The position numbers were made by a program, and so were the translations under genes. DNA of 56,291 nucleotides. Origin: JBFLYC01 sp040756735. Its GTDB lineage: Bacteria; Bacillota; DSM-16504; Desulfitibacterales; Desulfitibacteraceae. The notes under the pieces are model-generated. The model saw only the letters and a list, made by a program, of their open reading frames with translations. It made no database searches and was not told the DNA's origin. Positions 32,466-40,633 of the stretch are shown in pieces. The stretch's first letter is position 1, and every line of letters starts with the position of its first letter. The stretch is from positions 1 through 56,291 of the forward strand of contig JBFLYC010000022.1 of NCBI GenBank assembly GCA_040756735.1, given 5' to 3'.

Positions 32466-34631
32466 TTGCATAGAGTGTCCATGTTAGAGGGTCTAAATAA
32501 AGCACAAGCAGAAGCTGTCATGCAAACAGAAGGCCCCCTGTTGATTATTGCAGGTGCAGGCAGTGGAAAAACCAGGGTATTGACAAATAGAATTGCTTAC
32601 CTCCTTGACATTAATAAAGCACAACCATGGCAAATTTTGGCTATCACTTTCACCAACAAGGCTGCCAATGAAATGAAAGAAAGGGTTTTAGACTTAATTG
32701 GCGCCAAAGCAGGTGATATGTGGATCAGTACTTTTCATTCTGCCTGTGTAAAAATTCTTCGCAGGCATGCTTCTGAGCTTGGATTCAAGAGTAATTTTGT
32801 GATTTATGATACTTCTGATAAAGAGACTTTACTGAAAAACTGCCTAAAAGAGTCAAACCTGAATCCTAAAGAGTTTTCACCTAAAAGCATAGGGGAAACC
32901 ATTAGTCAGGCAAAGAACCAGCTTTTAAACAGCCATAAGTATTCCAGGACCGTGGATGATTTTTACAAGGAAGTCGTTTTACAGGTTTACAAATTATACG
33001 AGCAAAAACTTGAAAAAAACAATGCTTTCGACTTTGATGATTTATTGATGAAAACAGTCGAGCTTTTTAGGTTCAATGAAGATATATTGGATTTTTATCA
33101 AAAGAAGTTTGTTTACATACTAATTGATGAATATCAAGATACAAATCATGCCCAATATGTCCTGGTCAACCTTTTAGCTAAAAAGCACAAAAATTTATGT
33201 GTTGTGGGAGACCCGGACCAGTCCATTTACAGATGGAGAGGCGCTGATATCAACAATATTTTAAGTTTTCAAAGGGATTATCCTGAAGCAAAAGTAGTTA
33301 AACTTGAACAAAACTACAGGTCCACTGCATGTATTCTAGATGCCGCTAATGCAATGATCAAAAACAACAAGGGCCGTAAAGAAAAGAAGTTATGGACGGA
33401 AAACCCCAAGGGTGAGCAGCTTACTCTTCTAAAATCGGAAAATGAACGAGATGAAGCTGAAAAAGTTGTATCAGAGGTCCTCAGATTAAAATTAGACAAC
33501 AAATATAACTTGAGAGACATGGCCGTTCTCTATAGAACTCATTCACAATCAAGGGCATTGGAAGAGGAATTGGTCAGAAACAACATGCCTTATCAAATCT
33601 TTGGAGGAATCAAGTTCTATGAGCGCAAGGAAATAAAGGATATCTTAGCTTATCTGAAGGTTTTAGTAAATAAAGATGATACAGTTAGTTTAACAAGGAT
33701 TATTAATGTGCCTAAAAGGGGTTTGGGCACAACTAGTTGGTCAAGGGTAGAAGAGTATGCAGCACAAAAAGCCATACCGCTTTTTGATGCATTAAAGCAG
33801 CCTGATATCATTAATGATTTGTCAGCGCGAGCCAGAAAACAATTATCTAGTTTCTATGAACTGATGCAGCGGTTTGGAGAAGCTATGGACGAGTTTTCAG
33901 TTAAGGACTTGACCTCATATGTTTTATCTGAGACTGGGTATTGGGAAAGTCTGCAGGAGGAAGATACTCCTGAGGCTGAAGCCAGGATTGAGAACCTCAA
34001 AGAATTCTTAAATGTTGCTGCTGCTTATGATAGATACAATCCATCTGGGTCTTTAGAGGAATTTTTAGCTGAAATTTCTCTGGTTGCTGATATCGATCAA
34101 TATAATGCAGATGATGATTTGCTCGTACTCATGACTCTCCATACCGCAAAGGGTTTGGAGTATCCAGTTGTATTTATGATAGGAATGGAAGAAGGGCTGT
34201 TCCCTCATTTTAAATCTCTTGAGAATGATTATGAACTAGAGGAAGAAAGAAGACTGTGTTATGTTGGTATGACAAGGGCAAAGGAAAAACTGTACCTGTC
34301 ATTTGCTAAAATGCGTATGATATATGGAGAGACAATTCCTCGCCCCATATCAAGGTTTCTCCAAGAGATTCCTGCACACTTACTAGACGAGCCTTTAGCA
34401 GTTGAAACTGCTGATAAGGTTGACAGTGTTTTCATGAGCAGACCTGCCAGGGAAAAACCAACCCCAATGAGTTATACTTTAGGGGACAAGGTTTTTCATA
34501 ACAAGTGGGGAGAGGGCGTTGTTGTCCAGGTTAATCCTGGAGATACACTTATTAAAGTTGCTTTTCCAGAACAGGGAATAAAAAGTTTAGATGTATGTTT
34601 TGCTCCCTTAAGAGTAATTAATAAAAAATAG
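32466..34631 (+). CDS. pcrA: ATP-dependent DNA helicase PcrA/UvrD
   Basis: A superfamily 1A 3'-5' helicase of about 721 aa, essential for repair and plasmid or phage replication in Firmicutes. Motifs in order: LNKAQAEAV (Q motif), AGAGSGKTRVL (Walker A), TFTNKAANEMKER, DEYQDTN (Walker B), VVGDPDQSIYRWRGA, QNYRS, LMTLHTAKGLEYPVVF and YVGMTRAKEKLYL. The C-terminal Tudor-like tail (about 660-720) is present. The start is uncertain: TTG 32466 is best spaced from GAGAGGGTG; TTG 32460 and ATG 32481 are alternatives. Followed 42 bases later by ligA, the usual Firmicute order. Confidence 0.95.
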   Translation: MHRVSMLEGLNKAQAEAVMQTEGPLLIIAGAGSGKTRVLTNRIAYLLDINKAQPWQILAITFTNKAANEMKERVLDLIGAKAGDMWISTFHSACVKILRRHASELGFKSNFVIYDTSDKETLLKNCLKESNLNPKEFSPKSIGETISQAKNQLLNSHKYSRTVDDFYKEVVLQVYKLYEQKLEKNNAFDFDDLLMKTVELFRFNEDILDFYQKKFVYILIDEYQDTNHAQYVLVNLLAKKHKNLCVVGDPDQSIYRWRGADINNILSFQRDYPEAKVVKLEQNYRSTACILDAANAMIKNNKGRKEKKLWTENPKGEQLTLLKSENERDEAEKVVSEVLRLKLDNKYNLRDMAVLYRTHSQSRALEEELVRNNMPYQIFGGIKFYERKEIKDILAYLKVLVNKDDTVSLTRIINVPKRGLGTTSWSRVEEYAAQKAIPLFDALKQPDIINDLSARARKQLSSFYELMQRFGEAMDEFSVKDLTSYVLSETGYWESLQEEDTPEAEARIENLKEFLNVAAAYDRYNPSGSLEEFLAEISLVADIDQYNADDDLLVLMTLHTAKGLEYPVVFMIGMEEGLFPHFKSLENDYELEEERRLCYVGMTRAKEKLYLSFAKMRMIYGETIPRPISRFLQEIPAHLLDEPLAVETADKVDSVFMSRPAREKPTPMSYTLGDKVFHNKWGEGVVVQVNPGDTLIKVAFPEQGIKSLDVCFAPLRVINKK

Positions 34632-34673
34632 GAAAACTATAATTTGATTATTGTTGAGTGGGTAGGTGAAATC

Positions 34674-36710
34674 ATGAGCCCGGCAGCGCAAATCAACCAA
34701 CAGCAAATGCGCCAGATGAGAGAATTGGTAGATAAACTAAATGAATATGACTACTACTATTATGTATTGGATGCGCCTTTAATAAGTGACAAAGAATACG
34801 ATGCAATGTATGATCGTTTAGCTGTTCTTGAGAAAGAAACTAACATGGTCTTTCCGGATTCCCCTACAAAAAGGATTGGCGGAGCAGTACTGAGTGGTTT
34901 TGCCAGTCACAGACATCTAGTTCCTCTGTTGAGCCTGGATAAAGTGAAATCACCCGAGGAATTAGCCGCCTGGGAAAACAGGCTTGGCAGGCTTTTAGGT
35001 GAGGCTGTCAGGGAAATTGAATATGTTGTGGAATTAAAATTTGATGGTCTTACCATCAATCTTACCTATGAAGGGGGACTGCTTGTTCAGGCTTCTACCA
35101 GGGGAAATGGTGAGGTTGGAGAAGTAATACTAGAACAGGTTAAGACCATTAAAACCATACCCCTGGCAATTGATTTTAAGGGCAAGTGTGAAATTCAAGG
35201 GGAAGGTTTGATGCGTTTCTCCGTATTAAAGGAGTATAATGAAAAGGCTGATGAACCCTTAAAAAACGCCAGGAACGCAGCAGCCGGAGCTTTAAGAAAT
35301 CTTGACCCTAAAATTACCGCCCAGAGAAACCTTGACGCCTTTTTTTATAATGTTGGTTATTATGAGGGAGTAAGCTTCAATACTCATATGGATACCATTG
35401 AGTTCCTGCAAAATAATAGAATTCCCGTTAGTCCATATACTAAACTTTGCAGGACAATCAGGGAAGCCATGAATTATATAAGAGAAATTGAGGCAAACAG
35501 AGACGCCTTTGACTATCCCATGGATGGCGTGGTTATTAAAGTCAATGCTCTCAACCTGCGTGATGTCCTTGGCAGCACTGGAAAATTTCCTAGATGGGCA
35601 GTTGCTTATAAATTTGAGGCAGAAGAGGTTACAACTGTGCTGCAGGAGGTTATTTGGAATGTGGGTAGGACCGGTAAAGTAACTCCCATTGCCTTGCTTG
35701 AGCCAGTGGATATAGGTGGCGTTACTGTAAAAAGAGCTACTTTAAATAATTGGGAAGATATTTTGCGTAAAAAAGTCTCAAAAGGATGCAGGGTATGGCT
35801 GCGCAGGTCAAATGATGTAATACCCGAGATAATGGGAAGGGTTGAGAATGAGATTAAAAGCAGTGAAAGGGAAATTGTTAAACCTGGAGAATGTCCTGCT
35901 TGCGGCAGTATATTGATGGAAAAGGGCCCAAACCTCTACTGTGAAAACTCACTTTCATGCAAACCTCAGCTGGTTTCAAGGATTGTCCACTTTGCGAGCC
36001 GTGATGCCATGAATATTGAAGGCTTTAGCATCAAGACTGCAGAAATTCTTTTTGATAGACTTAATCTTAGAGATATTGCCGATATCTATAACCTGAAATA
36101 CGAGGATATTGTGCAATTAGAAGGGTTTCAGGACAAAAAAACTGAAAACCTGCTTAAAGCCATTGAAGACAGTAAAAGTCCACAGTTGTCGGCATTTATC
36201 TATGCTTTGGGTATTGAACATGTGGGCAAGAATACAGCAAGAACTCTTGCCAACCATTTTAAGACTATTGAAGGTTTAATGGAGGCGAAATATGAGGAGC
36301 TAATAGGCTTACAGGATATTGGGGAGATAGTTGCCCAGAGTATCAGCGCTTTCTTTAATGATCCTAGGATACGCAAAAGTGTGCTAAACCTTTTGGCAAA
36401 GGGTATTCGACCTGTCAGCATGCAAACGTCTTCACCTGATGAACAAGGCGGCTTAACGGGGAAAAGGTTTGTAATAACAGGAAGATTAACCGGGCTCACC
36501 AGGGGTGAGGCAGAAGAGCTTATTGTAAAAGCCGGAGGTTTTCTTGCCGGATCGGTAAGCAAAACAGTTGATTATGTAGTTATTGGAGAAGACCCTGGTT
36601 CCAAGGCAGAGAAAGCTCATAGCCTACTTCAGGAAGGAAAAGCCCCTAATCTTAAAATATTGAATGAAGATGAGTTCAAGGAACTCATTAAAACCAAATC
36701 TGCCAAATGA
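34674..36710 (+). CDS. ligA: NAD-dependent DNA ligase, divergent
   Basis: A 678-aa LigA with all domains: Ia (residues about 1-60), adenylation domain with nucleotide lysine in ELKFDG, OB fold, Cys4 zinc finger (CPACG and two later Cys), helix-hairpin-helix and BRCT (GKRFVITGRLTG to the end). It departs from the usual consensus at several places: TRGDG is TRGNG, the following GEDVT is GEVIL, RATLHN is RATLNN and RAGDVIP is RSNDVIP. It therefore belongs to a diverged subgroup but keeps the core Lys, Glu and Gly residues. ATG 34674 has an AGGTGA site. Its 3' end overlaps convergent azlD by 23 bases. Confidence 0.92.
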   Translation: MSPAAQINQQQMRQMRELVDKLNEYDYYYYVLDAPLISDKEYDAMYDRLAVLEKETNMVFPDSPTKRIGGAVLSGFASHRHLVPLLSLDKVKSPEELAAWENRLGRLLGEAVREIEYVVELKFDGLTINLTYEGGLLVQASTRGNGEVGEVILEQVKTIKTIPLAIDFKGKCEIQGEGLMRFSVLKEYNEKADEPLKNARNAAAGALRNLDPKITAQRNLDAFFYNVGYYEGVSFNTHMDTIEFLQNNRIPVSPYTKLCRTIREAMNYIREIEANRDAFDYPMDGVVIKVNALNLRDVLGSTGKFPRWAVAYKFEAEEVTTVLQEVIWNVGRTGKVTPIALLEPVDIGGVTVKRATLNNWEDILRKKVSKGCRVWLRRSNDVIPEIMGRVENEIKSSEREIVKPGECPACGSILMEKGPNLYCENSLSCKPQLVSRIVHFASRDAMNIEGFSIKTAEILFDRLNLRDIADIYNLKYEDIVQLEGFQDKKTENLLKAIEDSKSPQLSAFIYALGIEHVGKNTARTLANHFKTIEGLMEAKYEELIGLQDIGEIVAQSISAFFNDPRIRKSVLNLLAKGIRPVSMQTSSPDEQGGLTGKRFVITGRLTGLTRGEAEELIVKAGGFLAGSVSKTVDYVVIGEDPGSKAEKAHSLLQEGKAPNLKILNEDEFKELIKTKSAK

Positions 36711-36990
36711 AGATAGAAAGTATTGAGCCCAATACAACTATCAATAAGTTTAGCTGAAAGTAGGCGAGAGTTATTGCTGCTGCCGCTCCTACAAGACTAT
36801 ATGTTATGTTGCCCGTTGAGTAAAATACTCCAGGCAGTATTAGCGCCCCTAGAACTGCATAGGGTATGTTTGTCAGCAGCTGCTGAGTTACAGGCGACAA
36901 CTTTATTTCACGCAGAAAAAACAGGGGCAGCGCCCTGGGCAGGTATGTTACAAAGACCATAGCAGCTATCAATAAATAATAGTTATCCAC
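36688..36990 (-). CDS. azlD: Branched-chain amino acid exporter subunit AzlD
   Basis: A 100-aa membrane protein with three to four helices; the TYLPRALPLFFL segment near residue 15 is the AzlD signature. GTG start behind AGGAGTGAA. With AzlC it forms a two-component exporter for branched-chain amino acids and analogues. It lies 76 bases downstream of azlC on the minus strand and its end runs 23 bases into the 3' end of ligA. Confidence 0.9.
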   Translation of the reverse strand: MDNYYLLIAAMVFVTYLPRALPLFFLREIKLSPVTQQLLTNIPYAVLGALILPGVFYSTGNITYSLVGAAAAITLAYFQLNLLIVVLGSILSIFIWQIWF

Positions 36991-37066
36991 TAGTTTTCAC
37001 TCCTAAAAATCAAAGGGTGGCACGCCATGAATATTGTCAGGGGATACATTTCTATATCAAGTATTC

Positions 37067-37792
37067 CTATATTATAGAGGAATGTCCTGAATCAGATAAA
37101 AGGGTGCCGACAATGGCTCCTATGAGGGTAGCCCCAATGATGCTCCACCCTATGGATAAAAATTGGCTTAATACCGTATTGGCAATACCGGCAGATATTG
37201 CTACAATAGCAATTTTAAATGATTTTTTCATGTTAGGTACAAGCAGACCAATAAACATGGCATAAAGGGCAATCCCCATACTTGCCTGTACTGAAGCAGG
37301 GATGCCTGTTGCTAACAATACTCCCAAAGCTGTTCCACTAGCCCAGGCTGAATATGCTAAAAAATTTAAACCAAGCATGAATTGACCGCTGAGTTTACCA
37401 TCCTTAATGGATGCCATGGAGAAAGTTTCATCAGTTATGCCAAATCCCACAACAGCCAGCATTGTTTTGCTCATGGGCAGGAATTTGGTGGCAAGAAATG
37501 AACTCATTAGAAAGTGGCGAAAGTTTAGAAAAAAGGTTGTTAGGACAATTTCGGCAAAAGGCACGCCAAGAACAATCAAATTAACCCCCACAAACTGGCT
37601 GGCTCCTGCGAAAACAAATAAAGACATGGCCAAGGCCTGTGTTAGTGTAAGCTCCGCTGCTTTTGCAATGACTCCAAAGGTTATGGCAATGGGTAGAAAG
37701 CCTATAGCAATAGGTACCGAGGCCACAAGGCCTTCTCTGAATCCCATAGTGTTTTGCTCTTCATTTGACAAAGTTTTTGCTTGAGTTGTCAA
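37067..37792 (-). CDS. azlC: Branched-chain amino acid exporter subunit AzlC
   Basis: A 241-aa AzlC/YgaZ permease with about seven helices. Characteristic segments are FREGLVASVPIAIGFLPIAI, FAGASQFVGVNL, FFLNFRHFLMSS and FGITDETFS. TTG start (37790-37792) with a GGGGGAAT site 8 bases upstream. Together with azlD it forms a minus-strand block, with the rhomboid gene, placed between ligA and gatCAB. A hairpin at 37855-37884 lies in its leader and could regulate it. Confidence 0.92.
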   Translation of the reverse strand: MTTQAKTLSNEEQNTMGFREGLVASVPIAIGFLPIAITFGVIAKAAELTLTQALAMSLFVFAGASQFVGVNLIVLGVPFAEIVLTTFFLNFRHFLMSSFLATKFLPMSKTMLAVVGFGITDETFSMASIKDGKLSGQFMLGLNFLAYSAWASGTALGVLLATGIPASVQASMGIALYAMFIGLLVPNMKKSFKIAIVAISAGIANTVLSQFLSIGWSIIGATLIGAIVGTLLSDSGHSSII

Positions 37793-37854
37793 GGCTATTC
37801 CCCCATGTGATATAAGCGAAATAATGATTTCGACACTTACTTTGTATAATACTA

Positions 37855-37884
37855 TAAAACTACTGCCATTGGGTAGTAGTTTTT
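37855..37884. terminator. Hairpin in the azlC leader (terminator or attenuator)
   Basis: AAACTACTGCC and GGGTAGTAGTTT pair around a short ATT loop (8 bp core with one G-U), flanked by A and T runs on the two sides. It may stop transcription in either direction, or act as an attenuator before azlC. Confidence 0.45.
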
Positions 37885-37940
37885 ATGAGCAAAACTGTAA
37901 TTCCCATTGTCCCTAATTCCTTTAGGCTAAAATGTAAAAA

Positions 37941-37963
37941 TCCGGTTATTACCGGACCTTTCG
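37941..37963 (-). terminator. Terminator of the rhomboid gene
   Basis: TCCGGT (37941-37946), TATT loop, ACCGGA (37951-37956); on the minus strand TTTTTAC follows the stem. It lies 54 bases past the rhomboid stop. Confidence 0.75.
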
Positions 37964-38009
37964 TACATACATATTTATATTGCCTGTGTCTCATGATGGT
38001 TGTAGTTTT

Positions 38010-38693
38010 TTAGGAAGTTACTTTTAAGTTTTCAGGTTTAAGCAGTAACCAGAGTGATGCACCGGCAACAAAGCCTCCAATGTGGGCCCACCAGGCTACC
38101 ATTTGACCGGCGCCTATTGAGGTTAAACCGCTGATTAACTGCAGGAAAAACCACAGTACTAAAAATAAAATGGCAGGGACAGTAGTAATGGTAAGGAAAA
38201 AGCCTATGGGTACCAGAGCTAATACTTTTGCCCTGGGAAAAGCTAAAAAATATGCTCCTAAAACGCCGGCCACGGCTCCGCTGGCGCCTATGGTTGGTAC
38301 AGCAGATGTAGGATTTGCCGCTATATGGGCAAAATTACCTATCAGACCTGCAGCAAAATAGAACATGATAAATTTAAATTTACCCAGCTTATCTTCAATG
38401 TTATCTCCAAATACCCATAGGTACAGCATATTTCCGATAATGTGCACGAAGCTGCCGTGAACAAACATGGAAGTAAATAAGGGGAATAGAGCCATAGGCT
38501 GGTATACTAGCAGGGCGACGGGGCCATAAGTTGTGTAAACCTGGGGGATTACTCCAAAACGATGGACAAAAGCAATTAGCTCTTGCTGATTTAGCATAAG
38601 CTGATATGCAAACACAGCTATGTTAATGATTATTAATGTAATATTAACAATTGGAAAGTTTCTTGCTTTTGTACTGTCTTTTAAAGGTATCAT
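38010..38693 (-). CDS. Rhomboid family intramembrane serine protease
   Basis: A 227-aa rhomboid with six helices. The catalytic dyad is S138 in TIGASGAVAG (GxSG motif) and H204 in WWAHIGGFVAG. The conserved HGSFVHIIGNMLYLWVFG segment with its loop-1 and helix-2 residues is present. Rhomboids cleave membrane-anchored substrates within the bilayer; the target is unknown. Transcribed divergently from gatCAB, with two dyads in between. Confidence 0.92.
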   Translation of the reverse strand: MIPLKDSTKARNFPIVNITLIIINIAVFAYQLMLNQQELIAFVHRFGVIPQVYTTYGPVALLVYQPMALFPLFTSMFVHGSFVHIIGNMLYLWVFGDNIEDKLGKFKFIMFYFAAGLIGNFAHIAANPTSAVPTIGASGAVAGVLGAYFLAFPRAKVLALVPIGFFLTITTVPAILFLVLWFFLQLISGLTSIGAGQMVAWWAHIGGFVAGASLWLLLKPENLKVTS

Positions 38694-38710
38694 CTGGTCA
38701 CATCCTAAAA

Positions 38711-38757
38711 TAAAGTCATTGCCTAGACTTTATTATTATGTCCTTAATCAGGACATA
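38711..38757. promoter_or_regulatory. Two adjacent dyads between rhomboid and gatC
   Basis: TAAAGTC-N8-GACTTTA (38711-38732) and TATGTCC-N7-GGACATA (38737-38757), both perfect. They lie in the divergent gap and could be operators; their regulator is unknown. Confidence 0.4.
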
Positions 38758-38771
38758 TATTTTTCCTTAAG

Positions 38772-38800
38772 TTGCACCATATAGTGTGTTTTGCTATAAT
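38772..38800 (+). promoter_or_regulatory. Sigma-A promoter of gatCAB
   Basis: TTGCAC (38772-38777), 17-base spacer, TATAAT (38795-38800) with an extended TGC before it. Confidence 0.75.
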
Positions 38801-38849
38801 TGATGGAGGTATTTGTCAAAAATTAGCATCAACAAAAGAGGTGATGGAT

Positions 38850-39134
38850 ATGTCAATTAGCAGAGAACAAGTACAGCATATTGCTTTATTAGCGCGGCTG
38901 CAATTAGATGAAGATGAATTGCAGAATTATACAACTCAGCTTAACTCCATACTTGGTTGGGTTGAAAAATTAAATCAATTGGATGTTTCAGAGGTACAGC
39001 CAACTGCCCACGTACTACCCATGGCAAATGTTTTTAGAGAAGACGAGGTCAAATCCTCATTACCCATTGAAAAGGCGCTTGCAAATGCTCCAGATAAAAA
39101 GGAGAGTTTCTTTCGGGTTCCTAAAATTGTTTGA
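38850..39134 (+). CDS. gatC: Asp/Glu-tRNA amidotransferase subunit C
   Basis: The 94-aa GatC belt subunit stabilises GatA and links it to GatB. The opening ISREQVQHIALLARLQLDEDE and the tail RVPKIV are typical. ATG 38850 is 7 bases from AGAGGTG and fits the family start; upstream in-frame ATGs lie at or before the promoter. It is followed 17 bases later by gatA. Confidence 0.95.
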   Translation: MSISREQVQHIALLARLQLDEDELQNYTTQLNSILGWVEKLNQLDVSEVQPTAHVLPMANVFREDEVKSSLPIEKALANAPDKKESFFRVPKIV

Positions 39135-39151
39135 GAGGAGTCGCTGGTAAC

Positions 39152-40633
39152 ATGGAGTTATATTATTATACCATTAATGAACTACAAAATAAAATAAGAA
39201 ACAAAGAGATTAGTATAACTGAAATAACTCAGTCAGTATTAGATAGAATTTCAGAGGTTGAAAGTAAGGTAAAGGCATACCTGACACTAATGCAGGATCA
39301 AGGGTTAAAAAAAGCAAAGGAATTAGACGATCAATTAATGAATGGGGAAGACTTGCCTGCTTTAGCGGGCATACCCATGGCAGTTAAGGACAATATGTGC
39401 ATTGAAGGTGTGAAGACTACCTGCGCTTCTAAGATCCTTGATAACTTTATTCCTCCATATAATGCCACTGTAATTGAAAAGCTGGCTGGGCAAAAGGCTA
39501 TCCTCCTGGGCAAGTTGAACATGGATGAATATGCAATGGGTTCTTCTACAGAAAATTCCAGTTTCTTTAAAACTGCTAACCCATGGGATCTTACAAAGGT
39601 TCCCGGGGGGTCAAGCGGGGGATCCGCTGCAGCAGTTTCTGCCGGTGAAGCCTTTTTTGCACTGGGTTCAGATACAGGTGGGAGTATCCGTCAACCTGCT
39701 TCCTTTTGTGGAGTTGTTGGTTTGAAGCCAACATACGGTAGAGTTTCCAGATATGGGTTGGTGGCATATGCTTCTTCCCTTGACCAAATAGGTCCTTTTA
39801 CCAGAGACGTGACTGATGCTGCTATAGTATTGCAAGCCATTGCAGGACATGATTCATTAGATTCAACCTCAGCAAAGCTTCCTGTACCAGACTATAGAAG
39901 TTCACTGACTGGTGATATAAAAGGAATTAGAATTGGTATAGCCAGGGAGTATTTTCCTGAAGAATTAAATCCTCAAGTAAAAGAGGTAGTTTTAAAAGCA
40001 GCTGAACAGTTAGAATCTATGGGCGCTCATGTTGAAGAGTGCAGCATGCCACATACAGAGCATGCGCTGACTAGTTACTATATTATTGCCCCGGCTGAGG
40101 CTAGTGCTAATTTAGCAAGGTTCGATGGCGTTCGTTATGGATATAGAAGCCCTGGATCTAAAGATCTCATGAGTATGTATATGGCTACAAGGCAGGAAGG
40201 TTTTGGCCCTGAGGTAAAGAGAAGGATCATGCTTGGCACATATGTTTTAAGTTCAGGTTATTATGATGCTTATTACCTAAGAGCCCTAAAAGTACGGACA
40301 CTGGTTAAGAATGATTTTGATGCAGCATTTAAAAAGTATGATTGCATTCTTACCCCGACTTCTCCGACTGTGGCTTTTGATATTGGTGAAAGAATTGATG
40401 ATCCCATTTCCATGTACCTGGCAGATTTATTTACTATTCCTGCTAATATGGCAGGTCTCCCTGCCATCTCTGTTCCTTGTGGTTTCAGTGAAGGTTTGCC
40501 GGTGGGCTTGCAGCTTACATGCAAGGCCTTTGATGAGGAAACTCTCTTAAAAACTGCTTATGCTTATGAGCAGAACAATGAATGGTATAAGCAAAGACCT
40601 TCGATTGGAAAGAGTGGTGATAATAATGTATGA
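39152..40633 (+). CDS. gatA: Asp/Glu-tRNA amidotransferase subunit A
   Basis: GatA is the amidase that releases ammonia from glutamine for tRNA transamidation. The 493-aa protein has the Ser-cisSer-Lys triad: Lys in PMAVKDNMC, Ser residues in PGGSSGGSAAAVSAG and GSDTGGSIRQPASF. ATG 39152 has a GAGAGGAG site. Its 3' end overlaps gatB by 8 bases. Confidence 0.96.
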   Translation: MELYYYTINELQNKIRNKEISITEITQSVLDRISEVESKVKAYLTLMQDQGLKKAKELDDQLMNGEDLPALAGIPMAVKDNMCIEGVKTTCASKILDNFIPPYNATVIEKLAGQKAILLGKLNMDEYAMGSSTENSSFFKTANPWDLTKVPGGSSGGSAAAVSAGEAFFALGSDTGGSIRQPASFCGVVGLKPTYGRVSRYGLVAYASSLDQIGPFTRDVTDAAIVLQAIAGHDSLDSTSAKLPVPDYRSSLTGDIKGIRIGIAREYFPEELNPQVKEVVLKAAEQLESMGAHVEECSMPHTEHALTSYYIIAPAEASANLARFDGVRYGYRSPGSKDLMSMYMATRQEGFGPEVKRRIMLGTYVLSSGYYDAYYLRALKVRTLVKNDFDAAFKKYDCILTPTSPTVAFDIGERIDDPISMYLADLFTIPANMAGLPAISVPCGFSEGLPVGLQLTCKAFDEETLLKTAYAYEQNNEWYKQRPSIGKSGDNNV

